DNA of 64,000 nucleotides from Duodenibacillus intestinigallinarum (GTDB lineage: Bacteria > Pseudomonadota > Gammaproteobacteria > Burkholderiales > Burkholderiaceae_F), in NCBI GenBank assembly GCA_019117105.1, contig DXAH01000027.1:5606-69605 (forward strand), given 5' to 3'. The notes below the pieces were generated by a model. It had not been told where the DNA came from, ran no database searches, and worked only from the letters and a program-made list of their open reading frames with translations. Both the position numbers and the translations under genes were made by a program. Shown here piece by piece: positions 9,212 to 18,696 of this stretch. Numbering within the stretch: the first letter of the stretch is position 1; each line of letters begins with the position of its first letter.

Positions 9212-10330
9212 TTAACGTAGATTCTGCCACCAGGGGCCGGTGTCGCGAGCCGGGTTGTCAATCGCAACGACTTGCCCGATCAGTGGCGTGGAAAGCGCAA
9301 CGCCAAGAGCTTTTGCATTGGCAAGTGCCGCTTCCAACGGCGCCTTCCAGGTGTGGCGGCTCAGATCGAACTTGGCGTTGTGGCACGGCATGACAAAGCG
9401 GGGATGCAATTCGGCAACGGCCGCTTTCCACGCAGGCGGCATCAGATGAATGCCGGCCCAGTCGGTGTTGTACTGGCCGTCCTCGACGATGGCAAAGTCA
9501 ATGCGTCGAAAATCCGTGGCGATTTGGCGGAAATGGCGTCCGTAGCCACCGTCGCCCGAGAGGTACAACGTTACTCCGTCGAGATCCATCACAAAGCCCG
9601 CCCACAGCGTCGTATTGCGCTCGAGCGTTCGACCCGAGAAATGTTGGCTCGGCACGCAGGTGAGAGTTCCCTTGTGCGGCAGAGCGATTTTTTCGCCCCA
9701 GTCCATTTCCGTGATGCGCTCGGCTTCCCATCCCCAGTATTCGAGATGGGCTCCCACGCCGAGTGGGCAGACGACATGCGCCGTGCGATTCTTCAGGTCA
9801 CGCATCGTGAGCATGTCCAGATGGTCGTAATGGTCGTGCGTGAGAATGAGCAGATCGAGCGCCGGAATGTTGCGGGGCTGATAGAGGTCGGCTCCTGCGA
9901 AAGGCTTGAAAAAGCCGCCCAATGGGAAACAGGCGTGCAGAGCGGGGTCGACGGCAATCGAGAGACCGGCAAGTTTCAGGTAAAAGCCTGAGTGTCCGAA
10001 CCAAACCATCTGCCCGTCGGCTAGCGTAGAGAGATCGGTTTTGATCGAAGGAATGCGCTCAAGCGGACGACGCCCTGTCTTGTCTTCGGTGAGAAACCGT
10101 AGCATCCCTGAAGAGCGTTCCCGATCGATCGGATCGATGACCGGCGTGAGGTTGTGAAACGTGCCGTTGCTGAAATGCGGCGACGCCTGCATACGCTCCA
10201 AGCGAGCTCCGGTCGGCTTGGCTCCCAGCGCGGAAAATGCCCGCGAACTTTCCTGAACGGCGGCGCGCAAGGGGCCTGCGGCGGCAGCGGCCAGAAAAGC
10301 GGCGGAAGTCAAAATGGTACGGCGTTGCAT
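9212..10330 (-). CDS. Exported metallo-beta-lactamase-fold hydrolase (NAPE-PLD/UlaG-like)
   Basis: A 372-residue protein from the ATG at 10330, chosen because it starts a Tat-like signal peptide (MQRRTILTSAAFLAAAAAGP). The MBL-fold motif THDHYDHLD (about residues 170-178) supplies the zinc ligands, with further ligands in LSGDGGYG and MPCHNAKF. The flanking MVWFGHSGFYLKLAG and WGEKIAL segments match the family that includes NAPE-hydrolysing phospholipase D and UlaG-like lactonases, often annotated as outer-membrane-associated MBL-fold proteins. Role probably lipid- or envelope-related hydrolysis; the substrate is unknown. It lies 71 bp upstream of sbcD on the same strand. Confidence 0.85.
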   Translation of the reverse strand: MQRRTILTSAAFLAAAAAGPLRAAVQESSRAFSALGAKPTGARLERMQASPHFSNGTFHNLTPVIDPIDRERSSGMLRFLTEDKTGRRPLERIPSIKTDLSTLADGQMVWFGHSGFYLKLAGLSIAVDPALHACFPLGGFFKPFAGADLYQPRNIPALDLLILTHDHYDHLDMLTMRDLKNRTAHVVCPLGVGAHLEYWGWEAERITEMDWGEKIALPHKGTLTCVPSQHFSGRTLERNTTLWAGFVMDLDGVTLYLSGDGGYGRHFRQIATDFRRIDFAIVEDGQYNTDWAGIHLMPPAWKAAVAELHPRFVMPCHNAKFDLSRHTWKAPLEAALANAKALGVALSTPLIGQVVAIDNPARDTGPWWQNLR

Positions 10331-10485
10331 GTTTTTGGGATCACAACCAACAAAATCTGCTTGTCGTACTTTACCTTGTCGAGAAGCTCGAAAGCAGCCC
10401 GCAAACGGAATTTGCACGGATTGGGCAAAAAGCGGGTATTTGAGTACCTACGCTCGTTTTGCCTGTAGCGCCAAACGGATCAAGG

Positions 10486-10517
10486 TCAAAAAGCCCGGCG
10501 CCGAAGGCACCGGGCTT
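10486..10517 (-). terminator. Rho-independent terminator after hemB
   Basis: On the minus strand, AAGCCCGGTGCC, a TTCG tetraloop and GGCGCCGGGCTT form a near-perfect GC-rich stem followed by a short T run. It lies about 30 bp downstream of the hemB stop, ending the mnmA-engB-hemB unit. Confidence 0.9.
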
Positions 10518-10548
10518 GGGGCTATGAGATTAGCCGTCGTGGCTTGGA

Positions 10549-11562
10549 TCAGTAGTTGTAGCCTTCCTTGAGCCAGCGGGCGACGTCAAGCGCGCAGTAG
10601 GTGAGGATGCCGTCGGCGCCGGCACGCTTGCAGCAGATCATCGATTCCATCGTGATCTTCTTTTCGTCAATGCAACCGGCAGCGGCAGCGCACTTGATCA
10701 TCGCGTATTCGCCGGAGACGTGATACACAAAGGTCGGTGCCTTGAATTCGTCCTTGACGCGGCGAACCACATCGAGATACGGCATACCGGGCTTGACCAT
10801 GACCATATCGGCGCCTTCGGCCAGATCGAGACCCACTTCCCAGAGCGCTTCGTCGCTGTTGGCGGGATCCTGCTGATAAACGGCCTTGGTGGATTTGCCG
10901 AGGTTGCCCGAAGAGCCGACTGCATCGCGGAAGGGACCATAGAAGGCACTGGCGTACTTGGCCGAATAAGCCATGATGCGCGTGTGGATAAAGCCTTCTT
11001 CTTCCAACATCTTGCGGATGACGCCGATGCGGCCGTCCATCATGTCGGAGGGAGCCACAACGTCAGCGCCGGCCTGAGCCTGGGCGCGAACCTGACGCAC
11101 GAGCATTTCAATGGTTTCGTCGTTGAGGATGTAGCCCGTTTCGTCGATGAGGCCGTCCTGACCGTGTGTGGTGTAGGGGTCAAGCGCCACATCGCACATG
11201 ACGCCCAACTGCGGGTAGGCAGCCTTGATGGCCTTCACGGCACGCGGAATCAGACCGTCGGGATTGGCGGCTTCAACGCCGTCGGGAGTCTTCAGTTCAT
11301 CGTCGATGTGCGGGAAAAGAGCCACCATCGGAATGCCGAGTTCAACCATTTCGCCGCAAAGCTTCAGGAGTTCGTCGATCGACAAACGGTTGACGCCGGG
11401 CATGGTGGGAACGGGCGTGACCTTGTGTTCGCCTTCCTGCACGAACACCGGCAAGATGAGGTCGTTGGGCGTGAGAACGGTTTCACGCATCAGTCGACGA
11501 GAAAAATCGTCATGGCGCATGCGGCGCATACGCACGAAAGGATACTGTCCAAGGGTCTGCAT
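10549..11562 (-). CDS. hemB: Delta-aminolevulinic acid dehydratase (porphobilinogen synthase)
   Basis: A 337-residue HemB. It condenses two 5-aminolevulinate molecules to porphobilinogen in haem and sirohaem synthesis, in the cytoplasm. Recognisable segments are the N-terminal RMRRMRHDDFSRRLMRE, LILPVFVQEG, the metal-site region CDVALDPYTTHGQDG (a Cys-poor, Mg-type variant with D instead of the zinc cysteines), the Schiff-base lysine in AYSAKYASAFYGPFRDA, and the second lysine in MVKPGMPYLD. It is the last gene of mnmA-engB-hemB, 39 bp after engB, and is followed by a strong terminator. It supplies haem for the cytochromes encoded nearby. Confidence 0.97.
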   Translation of the reverse strand: MQTLGQYPFVRMRRMRHDDFSRRLMRETVLTPNDLILPVFVQEGEHKVTPVPTMPGVNRLSIDELLKLCGEMVELGIPMVALFPHIDDELKTPDGVEAANPDGLIPRAVKAIKAAYPQLGVMCDVALDPYTTHGQDGLIDETGYILNDETIEMLVRQVRAQAQAGADVVAPSDMMDGRIGVIRKMLEEEGFIHTRIMAYSAKYASAFYGPFRDAVGSSGNLGKSTKAVYQQDPANSDEALWEVGLDLAEGADMVMVKPGMPYLDVVRRVKDEFKAPTFVYHVSGEYAMIKCAAAAGCIDEKKITMESMICCKRAGADGILTYCALDVARWLKEGYNY

Positions 11563-11601
11563 TTTTCAAAAGTCCCCGTGAAAATAAAGAATGCTGAAAG
11601 G

Positions 11602-12261
11602 TTACGCCGACTGCGTGTCCGCCGACAGGCGCCCTTCCGGATCAATCCAGGTTAGAAGTCGTTGCTGAAGTTCTTCGACGCCTTCTTTTTTCAGTCCTGA
11701 GAAAAGCTGCACTTCCACATGATCGCCGAGCTGCTGAGCGCGGGCGCGGGCTTTGGCAAGCACCGTATTGCGTTCGGCACGCTTGATCTGGTCGCATTTG
11801 TTAATGAGCCAGAGCTGGCGCACGTGACTGCGTGACGAGAAAAAGTCAATGAGCCACTCGTCGGCCGGCATAAAGGGACGACGAGCGTCCATGACGATCA
11901 CGATGCCGGTCAGCGACGGACGATCGGCAAGGTAACCGCCGATCAGTCGGCTCCAGGTTTCGCGGATTTCCGGAGCGGCTTTGGCGTAGCCGTAGCCCGG
12001 CAGATCCACCAGATGTGCAATCTGCTCGCGCTCCTTGCTGTCGGGAATTTTGCGAGAAAGCGTAAAGAAGTTGATAAGTTGCGTGCGACCCGGTGTCTTG
12101 GACGCAAAAGCGAGGCGCCCCTGACGGGTGAGCACGTTGATGGTCGTGCTTTTGCCGGCGTTGGAGCGGCCAGCAAAGGCGATTTCAGGCAGGCCCGCGC
12201 CGGGCAGTTGGCTCACGGCGGCGGCCGAAGTCAGAAAACGTGCGGAGTCAAAAAGCGACAT
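11602..12261 (-). CDS. engB: Ribosome-biogenesis GTPase EngB/YsxC/YihA
   Basis: A 219-residue GTPase with G1 GRSNAGKST near residue 32, G3 DLPGYGYAK, G4 NKCDQ and the short C-terminal G5 region (VQLFSGLKKEGVEEL). This order and the YGYA extension of G3 are diagnostic for EngB, which assists late assembly of the large ribosomal subunit. It sits between mnmA (56 bp upstream) and hemB. Confidence 0.95.
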   Translation of the reverse strand: MSLFDSARFLTSAAAVSQLPGAGLPEIAFAGRSNAGKSTTINVLTRQGRLAFASKTPGRTQLINFFTLSRKIPDSKEREQIAHLVDLPGYGYAKAAPEIRETWSRLIGGYLADRPSLTGIVIVMDARRPFMPADEWLIDFFSSRSHVRQLWLINKCDQIKRAERNTVLAKARARAQQLGDHVEVQLFSGLKKEGVEELQQRLLTWIDPEGRLSADTQSA

Positions 12262-12317
12262 GGGTCACACCAAAAATAAAAACAGAGAGATGTTAGAAAA
12301 CAAAACTGAGAAAACCG

Positions 12318-13430
12318 TTAAGCCTTTTTGATTTTCGGAATGTCGGCGTTGTCAATCGTGTCGATGAAGCCGCCGCCCAGGCAGACTTCGCCTTGATACA
12401 GCACCGCAGACTGTCCCGGGGTGGCGGCCCATTGCGGGACGGGGAACGAAAGGTCGATACTTTCGGAATCAACCGATGCGACCTCGCAGGCGCCGTCGGG
12501 CGCACGATAGCGGGTTTTGACCGTCACGGGGGTGCCGGGTTCGGGAGCGTGTCCCGATACCCAACTTGTGCGCACCGCTTTGAGCGTATGCGTGTTGAGC
12601 CACGGGTGTTCATGCCCCTGCACGATCCAAAGCGTATTGGTGGCAAGGTCCTTGCGGGCCACGAACCAGGGCTCTCCCGTGCCCTCGCGGCTGCCGCCCA
12701 CGCCGATTCCCTTGCGCTGGCCGAGCGTATAAAAACTCAAGCCCACGTGTTCACCCACGATCTTGCCTGTATCGGTTCGAATCGGACCGGGATGCGTTGG
12801 AAGGTAACGTGAGAGAAATTCGCGGAAAGGCCGCTCGCCGATAAAGCAAATGCCGGTGGAATCCTTTTTGCCTGCAACCGACAAATCGAGCATGCGTGCG
12901 ATTTCACGCACCTTGGTTTTCGGCAGTTCTCCCACGGGGAAAATGGCCTTTTCCAACTGCTTTTGATTGAGACGATGCAGGAAGTAGCTCTGATCCTTGC
13001 TACCGTCGAGACCGCGCAGAAGCTCCACGCCGTTGTCGGTCTGACGCACGCGCGCATAGTGGCCGGTGGCAATCTTCTCGGCGCCCAATTGCATCGCGTA
13101 GTCCAAAAACGCGTTGAACTTGATTTCCGAGTTGCACAGTACGTCCGGGTTGGGAGTGCGGCCGGCTTGGTACTCGCGCAGGAATTCGGAAAATACGCGT
13201 TCCTTGTATTCTTTAGCGAAGTTCACAGCCTCCAGATCAATGCCGATCTTTTCAGCCGCACTGGCCGCATCGAGAAAGTCCTGTCGACTCGAGCAATATT
13301 CGCTGTCATCGTCGTCTTCCCAATTTTTCATGAATACGCCGGTGACGTCGTATCCCTGTTCCTTGAGAAGCCAGGCGCTCACGGCGCTGTCAACGCCGCC
13401 GCTCATGCCCAGTACCACTTTGACTGCCAT
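12318..13430 (-). CDS. mnmA: tRNA-specific 2-thiouridylase MnmA
   Basis: A 370-residue protein with the start set at 13430 (MAVKVVLGMSGGVDSAVSA), which puts the PP-loop SGGVDS at the usual position; the frame is open upstream but that part lacks family similarity. MnmA transfers sulfur to U34 of tRNA Lys, Glu and Gln. The catalytic cysteines are visible: NPDVLCNSEIKF (Cys near 102) and DSTGICFIGER (Cys near 200). It is the first gene of the mnmA-engB-hemB group. Confidence 0.96.
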   Translation of the reverse strand: MAVKVVLGMSGGVDSAVSAWLLKEQGYDVTGVFMKNWEDDDDSEYCSSRQDFLDAASAAEKIGIDLEAVNFAKEYKERVFSEFLREYQAGRTPNPDVLCNSEIKFNAFLDYAMQLGAEKIATGHYARVRQTDNGVELLRGLDGSKDQSYFLHRLNQKQLEKAIFPVGELPKTKVREIARMLDLSVAGKKDSTGICFIGERPFREFLSRYLPTHPGPIRTDTGKIVGEHVGLSFYTLGQRKGIGVGGSREGTGEPWFVARKDLATNTLWIVQGHEHPWLNTHTLKAVRTSWVSGHAPEPGTPVTVKTRYRAPDGACEVASVDSESIDLSFPVPQWAATPGQSAVLYQGEVCLGGGFIDTIDNADIPKIKKA

Positions 13431-13540
13431 CGCAAAAATCCTTGAAAAAAGGGAAGACAAAATGAAACTCGCGGCCCCAAACCTCCGCCGACCTTGAGAA
13501 AAGCCGTCAACGGCGGGTTTGATGCCGCGATGTGCAAACG

Positions 13541-13562
13541 GGTGCCGCAAGATTGCGGCACC
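13541..13562 (-). terminator. Strong hairpin between napB and mnmA
   Basis: GGTGCCGCAA and TTGCGGCACC form a 10-bp perfect stem with a two-base centre (effectively 9 bp with a tetraloop). It lies 24 bp beyond the napB stop. There is no clear U tract, so it may act as a weak terminator or protect the 3' end of the nap mRNA. Confidence 0.5.
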
Positions 13563-13585
13563 GTCAGATCATCTAAGATTGAATT

Positions 13586-14017
13586 TTAGTGGACAGTACC
13601 CACGAGCGGCTGCACATCGGCCTGCGTAGCGTGGCACAGCAGGCATTCGTGGCGCGAGGCTGACACGACGAGTTTGCCGTCGACCTTCGTCCAGTGGGTG
13701 GCAGGCATGGCGGTGGCTTCGCCCTTTACCTTAGCCGCGCCGATCTTTGCCTGATTGCCGTGGCACATGATGCAGGGGTTGTTTTCGCGCGTGATCTTGA
13801 AGTTGTTGATTGCGTGCGGAATCATCGCCGGCATGCCCATCTGAGTTTCACGGTAAAGCCCCGCGTTTTCGCCGTAGGCTTTCGGCGTCGGCGTTTCAAA
13901 GGGGCTCGTCTTTTCCAGACTCATCTTGTTGATGTCGACGGGCTGCTGCACGGCGCAGGCCGTGATGGCAACGCCTGCGGCGATGGAAAGGACGGCTGTC
14001 AAAATCAATTTTTTCAT
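13586..14017 (-). CDS. napB: NapB, dihaem electron-transfer subunit of periplasmic nitrate reductase
   Basis: A 143-residue cytochrome with two CXXCH sites (PCIMCH and ECLLCH), the conserved MIPHAI segment and a THW before the second haem, all typical of NapB, which passes electrons to NapA in the periplasm. The leader is unusual: residues 1-21 end in ITAC, a good lipobox, so the mature protein may be a lipoprotein anchored by Cys21 instead of the usual soluble subunit. Last gene of the nap cluster, 19 bp after napH. Confidence 0.93.
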   Translation of the reverse strand: MKKLILTAVLSIAAGVAITACAVQQPVDINKMSLEKTSPFETPTPKAYGENAGLYRETQMGMPAMIPHAINNFKITRENNPCIMCHGNQAKIGAAKVKGEATAMPATHWTKVDGKLVVSASRHECLLCHATQADVQPLVGTVH

Positions 14018-14036
14018 GGCTCACTCCAAAAATTCT

Positions 14037-14924
14037 CTACTCGTTGTTCGGTTCTGTTGCTTGCGGCTTGGCTTGAAAACGCGTGGCGAATCGAATGGCG
14101 TTTTCGGGGCACACTGCAGCACACCGACCGCAGTTGGTGCACTCGCCCGAGGCGATGAAGCCTCGTTGAGCAGCGCGCTTGAAATTGAGTACGTGGGCTT
14201 CGGGACACACGCGCAGACAATCGCCGCATTTGGTGCAGCGGTCGTTGTCAAAGATCGGCTTGACGACGCCAACCTTGCCGACGACGGACCAGAAGGCGCC
14301 GAGCGGACACAGATGACCGCACCAGCCGCGTTCAAGAAGCAGAAGATCCAGCGCAAAGACGCCCGTGACAGCCGCGACAAGTCCCGTTCCGACGCCCCAG
14401 ATAAGTTCGCGCCACAGGAAGGCTTGAGGACTTACCCATTCAAAGGCAGCAGTGCCGGAGATGGCCGAAGCAAGCAGCGCTGCCGCGGCAAGCGCGTAGC
14501 GCGCGTGGCGAGACAGACGCAGGCTCGAGGCCGGGACGTTGAGCGACTTGCGCGCACTGTAGGCGGCATCGGTGACGATGTTCATCGGGCAGACCCAGGC
14601 GCAAAACGCGCGACCGCCCGCCAGCACGTAGATCGCCAGCACAAGGAGAGCGCCCATGACCATGGTGAGTTCCGGTTTGTGTCCGGCAAAGAGCTTTTGC
14701 AGGAGCGCAAACGGGTCCGACATGGGAACGGTGCCGGCAATGAGCGAACTTGTGAGCGTGCCGTTTAAAAGCGGTTCGCCCAGTAGCGTCCAGCCCAGCC
14801 GAACAGTACCGATGAAAAGCGCGAGTACGGCCAGCTGCACGAAGCGGCGAATCACACTGAGCGCCAACATGCGTGCTTTGATTTTCTGCGGCGAAACCGC
14901 AGGTAAAGAGGTCTTTTGACTCAT
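14037..14924 (-). CDS. napH: NapH, membrane ferredoxin-type quinol dehydrogenase subunit
   Basis: A 295-residue inner-membrane protein with about four transmembrane helices (around residues 20-42, 80-100, 140-160 and 175-195), CXXXCP-type motifs facing the cytoplasm (FCAWVCPMN and WCGHLCPLG), and two C-terminal [4Fe-4S] ferredoxin motifs (CTKCGDCLRVCP and CTNCGRCAAVCP). NapH takes electrons from menaquinol or ubiquinol and passes them to NapG. Its start overlaps the napG stop (ATGA), indicating coupling. Confidence 0.95.
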   Translation of the reverse strand: MSQKTSLPAVSPQKIKARMLALSVIRRFVQLAVLALFIGTVRLGWTLLGEPLLNGTLTSSLIAGTVPMSDPFALLQKLFAGHKPELTMVMGALLVLAIYVLAGGRAFCAWVCPMNIVTDAAYSARKSLNVPASSLRLSRHARYALAAAALLASAISGTAAFEWVSPQAFLWRELIWGVGTGLVAAVTGVFALDLLLLERGWCGHLCPLGAFWSVVGKVGVVKPIFDNDRCTKCGDCLRVCPEAHVLNFKRAAQRGFIASGECTNCGRCAAVCPENAIRFATRFQAKPQATEPNNE

Positions 14925-15688
14925 AGCAGCGGATCGTCCATGTTGTTGAGAAAATCAAGCCCGCCGGGTTCGGTCGGCGTTTCGGGCTTTTTGACTTCGG
15001 GTTTGTCGGCCGGGTTGCCCGGGTGATGCGGCTGATCCTCACGCCAACCCAGACGGTAGTGTTCGCCGATGCGGCCCAGGAACGTCTTGGGATCGATGAT
15101 GTTGATGGCCGGCACCTGCGTCGGGCACCCGTAGACGCACAGACCGCACCCCGTGCAGTGATCGGGATCGATCACGGGCACGAACACGGCGTGTTTGCTC
15201 AATTCGCGCGGATGGGGCTTTAAGAGCAGCGCCTCGTTTCGAAGCGGACAGTCGCGGTAGCAGACTTCGCAGCGCAGACCTTGCCAGCTCAGGCACGAGT
15301 TGGGGTCGATTGCGGCAATGCCCATGCGGGCCTTGCGGATCGAATCGAGCTTTCGGTCGAGCGCTCCCGACGGGCACACCTTGACGCAAGGGATGTCCTC
15401 GCACATGTAGCAGGGAATCTTCCTGGGCTCGAAGTAGGGAGTTCCGTAGGGAACCTTGGCTGCGAGCTTGGCAAGCTTGAGCGTGTCGTAGGGGCAGGCC
15501 TTGACGCACAGGCCGCAACGGATGCACTTGTCATAGAAGGCATCGTCGGCGCCCGGTGGCAGAGGTTCAAAGCCCTTGGACTTAGCGGTTCCCACGAACG
15601 CCGTAAGACCGGCGCCTGCGGCAGCCGCTACGCCTGCGCTTTCCAAAAGAAGGCCGAGAGCCTGACGTCTTGTCGCTTTGATCGTCAT
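14921..15688 (-). CDS. napG: NapG, periplasmic ferredoxin of the nitrate reductase electron path
   Basis: A 255-residue protein from the ATG at 15688, which opens a Tat leader (ATRRQALGLLLESAG...). Four ferredoxin clusters are visible: CIRCGLCVKACP, CYMCEDIPCVKVCP, the CEVCYRDCP region and CTGCGLCVYGCP. NapG carries electrons from NapH towards NapB/NapA. The longer open frame to 15760 lacks a leader pattern. It lies between napA and napH on the same strand. Confidence 0.95.
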   Translation of the reverse strand: MTIKATRRQALGLLLESAGVAAAAGAGLTAFVGTAKSKGFEPLPPGADDAFYDKCIRCGLCVKACPYDTLKLAKLAAKVPYGTPYFEPRKIPCYMCEDIPCVKVCPSGALDRKLDSIRKARMGIAAIDPNSCLSWQGLRCEVCYRDCPLRNEALLLKPHPRELSKHAVFVPVIDPDHCTGCGLCVYGCPTQVPAINIIDPKTFLGRIGEHYRLGWREDQPHHPGNPADKPEVKKPETPTEPGGLDFLNNMDDPLL

Positions 15689-15802
15689 CGTGTCAGTGAA
15701 GGTTTTCGTAAAAGCCTTGTTGTCCGAAGTTGTCTCCCGAAGCCGTCCTGCCGTGAGCAAGACGGCTTCAGAGAGATAAGCGCGTGTGTCGAACTTGCCC
15801 GA

Positions 15803-18544
15803 TTAGACCTTCGTGACTCGAACCGCGGACTTCTTGAAGTCGGGTTCGGCCGAAATCGGGTCGGTTGCGTCAATGCAAAGCTTGTTGACCTGAACCGATT
15901 CGTCGAAGAAGGCCATCCAGACCGTGCCGCGCGGCATCTTCATGCGGCCCTGCGTTTCAACAAGAGCCTTGATGCTGCCGCGGCGGCTGGTGATCTGCGC
16001 AACGTCGTTGCGCTTGAGCCCCCGCTTCTGAGCGTCGGTCGGGTGCATATAGAGCACGGCCGACGGAGCAGCGCGGTGCAGTTCGGGTACGCGACGGGTC
16101 ATCGAGCCAGTGTGCCAGTGTTCCAGGATACGTCCCGTGCAAAGCATCAGGTCGTAGTTGGAATCAGGCTTTTCAACCGGTTCGGCAAACGGACGGAAGA
16201 AGATCTTCGCGCGGCCGGGCAAGGGCTTGGGCGTCTTGTCGGTGATGCCGTCCAAGTTGCCTTGAGGAATGGCCTTCATGAGCTTGCCGTAGAACTCGAA
16301 GTCGCCGTTTTTCACATACGGATCGTATTCGGCGTTGAAGCGGTACGTCGTGGGCTTGCCGTTGACAACCGGCCAGGTGAGACCGCGGATCTTCGGATCG
16401 AGATACGTGTCGAAGTCTGCCAGATCGTGACCGTCGCCGAGCGTGAACTGACGGTATTCGGTAAAGAGAGCCTTTTCCGGGAACCAATCGAGACCCAGAG
16501 CCTTTGCCGTGCAGCATTGTTTGCCCGGATACTTCGGATCGGGCCACGGGCACTGTTTGGTTTCGGGCATGCCGGCAAAGAGTACGTCAAAGAGGGAGGC
16601 GTCCGGATTGATGCCCATTTCTTTGGCCTTGCCGAGTACGTCGGGCAGTGTCTTTTTGCCACCGGCGACCTTCTTTTCGCCCCAGCATTCGGAGATCTTG
16701 AATCGTTTGGCAAATTCGAGCATTGTGGCGATGTCGCTCATCGCTTCGCCAACGGGTTCGACCATCTGAGCCCAGCCCTGCGTGCGGCGTTCGGCGTTGC
16801 CGTACAGGCCCCACTTTTCAAAGATCATTGCCGTGGGCAGGATCAAGTCGGCGACCTTGGCCGAAAGGGTCGGATAGACGTCGGCGACGACGACGAAGTT
16901 CTCAGGCTTGCGGGCGGCCTTGAGCCAGTGGTTGGAGTTCGGAGCCGACTGGAAGACGTTGACCACCTGTGTCCACAGGAAGTTGACGGAACCGTCTTCG
17001 AGACCGCGCAAAAGCCCCATAATGGGTTTGCCCAGCACGGGGTTGAGTGTGCCTTCGGGAACACGCCAAAGCTTCTCGGTCTTCTTGTGGTGAGCGGGAT
17101 TGCCCACGAGCATGTCGGAAGGCAGACGGTGCGAGAAAGCGCCGACTTCACGGGCTGAACCGCAGGCCGAGGGCTGACCGGTGAGTGAGAAGGCACCGTT
17201 GCCGGGACGGCCCTGCTTGGCGGTGAGCAGATGCAGCGCGTAGATCTGTTCGTTTACCCACACGCCGCGCACGTGCTGGTTGACGCCCATGCACCAGAAG
17301 GAGAGGATGTCGCGTTTGGCGTCGCAGTAGATGTCGGCCAGAGCGACGAGCTTCTTCTTGAAACTTTCGAGGGATTCGTCCGGATCGCCCTTGGCGAGCT
17401 TGGCAACGAAGTCAAGCGTATAGGGTTCAAGGCCACGCTTAAATTCTTCAAATGAGATGTGCCAGTGGCCGCCTGCTGCGGCAACTTGCTTTTGTTCGAC
17501 TTCAATACCGGCCTTACGGCGCTGACCGATGGCTTCGGCTTCGGTCAGAATGATCTTCTTTTGCTTGGCCTGAATGTCCTTTTCGGCTTCAAAGGCGAAC
17601 TTATCGGTCGGACGCATACCGTAACCGATGTCGACCGTACCGGTGGCAAAGACGCAATGGTCTTTCACGAACTTCTCGTTGTAGGCCTTGCGGCGGATGA
17701 TTTCGCGAGCCAGGTAGTTGAGAATCGCAAGGTCCGTATTGGGCTTGAAGATGATTTCGATGTCGGCCATGCCCGAGGACAGGTTCGAGTGCGTCGTCAC
17801 GTTGACGATGCGAGTGTCCTTATGCGTGAGCTTACGGTCGGTCACACGGCTCCAGAGAACCGGGTGCGCTTCGGCCATGTTGTTGCCCCAGAGAACCATC
17901 GCGTTGCATTTTTCGATGTCATCATAGACGTTCATCGGTTCGTCCACGCCGAAGGTCTGGTAGAAGCCCACCACGGCGGAAGCCATGCAAAGACGAGCGT
18001 TGGGGTCGATGTTGTTGGAGCGGAAGCCGGCCTTAAGGAGCTTGGAAGCCGTGTAGGCTTCGGGAATCGTGTACTGGCCCGAACCGATGATGGCCACGCC
18101 TTCGGGGCCCTTTTCCTGATAGACGCGCCGGAACTGGCGTTCCATTTCGTCGAAGGCCTGTTCCCAGCTCACGGCCACAAACTGGCCGTTTTTGTCGAAC
18201 TTGCCGTCCTTCATGCGCATGAGCGGGCGCGTCAGACGATCCTGGCCGTAGAGGATCTTGGCGTTGAAGTAGCCCTTGATGCAGTTCAGGCCGCGATTGA
18301 CGGGAGCGTCCGGGTCGCCTTTCGTGGCGACGATGCGGCCGTTCATCGTGCCGACTTGCAGACCGCAGCCGGTACCGCAGAAGCGGCAGACGCCCTTGTG
18401 CCATTCAATGCCGGCATCGGCGGCCTGAGCGGCCTGCGCGCACGCCTGCGTCACGGGCAAGCCCACCGACATGGCGGCGGTGGCAGCAACCCCCGTTTTC
18501 AAGAGTTCTCGTCTTGAGATGGGAATGACTTTCTTTTGAGCCAT
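15803..18544 (-). CDS. napA: NapA, catalytic subunit of periplasmic nitrate reductase
   Basis: A 913-residue bis-MGD molybdoenzyme reducing nitrate to nitrite in the periplasm. The start at 18544 has an excellent GGAGAG site and gives the Tat leader ISRRELLKTG. The [4Fe-4S] binding site follows at once (CRFCGTGCGLQVG ... NCIKG), and the molybdenum-ligand cysteine lies in the segment DPNARLCMASAVVGF near residue 180. The C-terminal cofactor domain contains GRILEHWHTGSMTRRVPEL, which is diagnostic for NapA. Followed by napG after about 115 bp and preceded by napD. Confidence 0.97.
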   Translation of the reverse strand: MAQKKVIPISRRELLKTGVAATAAMSVGLPVTQACAQAAQAADAGIEWHKGVCRFCGTGCGLQVGTMNGRIVATKGDPDAPVNRGLNCIKGYFNAKILYGQDRLTRPLMRMKDGKFDKNGQFVAVSWEQAFDEMERQFRRVYQEKGPEGVAIIGSGQYTIPEAYTASKLLKAGFRSNNIDPNARLCMASAVVGFYQTFGVDEPMNVYDDIEKCNAMVLWGNNMAEAHPVLWSRVTDRKLTHKDTRIVNVTTHSNLSSGMADIEIIFKPNTDLAILNYLAREIIRRKAYNEKFVKDHCVFATGTVDIGYGMRPTDKFAFEAEKDIQAKQKKIILTEAEAIGQRRKAGIEVEQKQVAAAGGHWHISFEEFKRGLEPYTLDFVAKLAKGDPDESLESFKKKLVALADIYCDAKRDILSFWCMGVNQHVRGVWVNEQIYALHLLTAKQGRPGNGAFSLTGQPSACGSAREVGAFSHRLPSDMLVGNPAHHKKTEKLWRVPEGTLNPVLGKPIMGLLRGLEDGSVNFLWTQVVNVFQSAPNSNHWLKAARKPENFVVVADVYPTLSAKVADLILPTAMIFEKWGLYGNAERRTQGWAQMVEPVGEAMSDIATMLEFAKRFKISECWGEKKVAGGKKTLPDVLGKAKEMGINPDASLFDVLFAGMPETKQCPWPDPKYPGKQCCTAKALGLDWFPEKALFTEYRQFTLGDGHDLADFDTYLDPKIRGLTWPVVNGKPTTYRFNAEYDPYVKNGDFEFYGKLMKAIPQGNLDGITDKTPKPLPGRAKIFFRPFAEPVEKPDSNYDLMLCTGRILEHWHTGSMTRRVPELHRAAPSAVLYMHPTDAQKRGLKRNDVAQITSRRGSIKALVETQGRMKMPRGTVWMAFFDESVQVNKLCIDATDPISAEPDFKKSAVRVTKV

Positions 18545-18696
18545 ATTTTCTCTCCTGGGCAGATGCACCGAAGCGATCTCAGATTTCGATCCGAAGACCG
18601 ATCGGTGACTTATGAAGAACAGCTTTTTTGAGGAGCACCGAAGTTTTATTGTGATTGTTGAACTCGGCGCCGATTGAAAAAAGTTGAAGAAAAAAA

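Noticed and set aside
15281..17158. Long 625-codon plus-strand frame
   Set aside because: It is the antisense shadow of napA and napG, which have clear family motifs.
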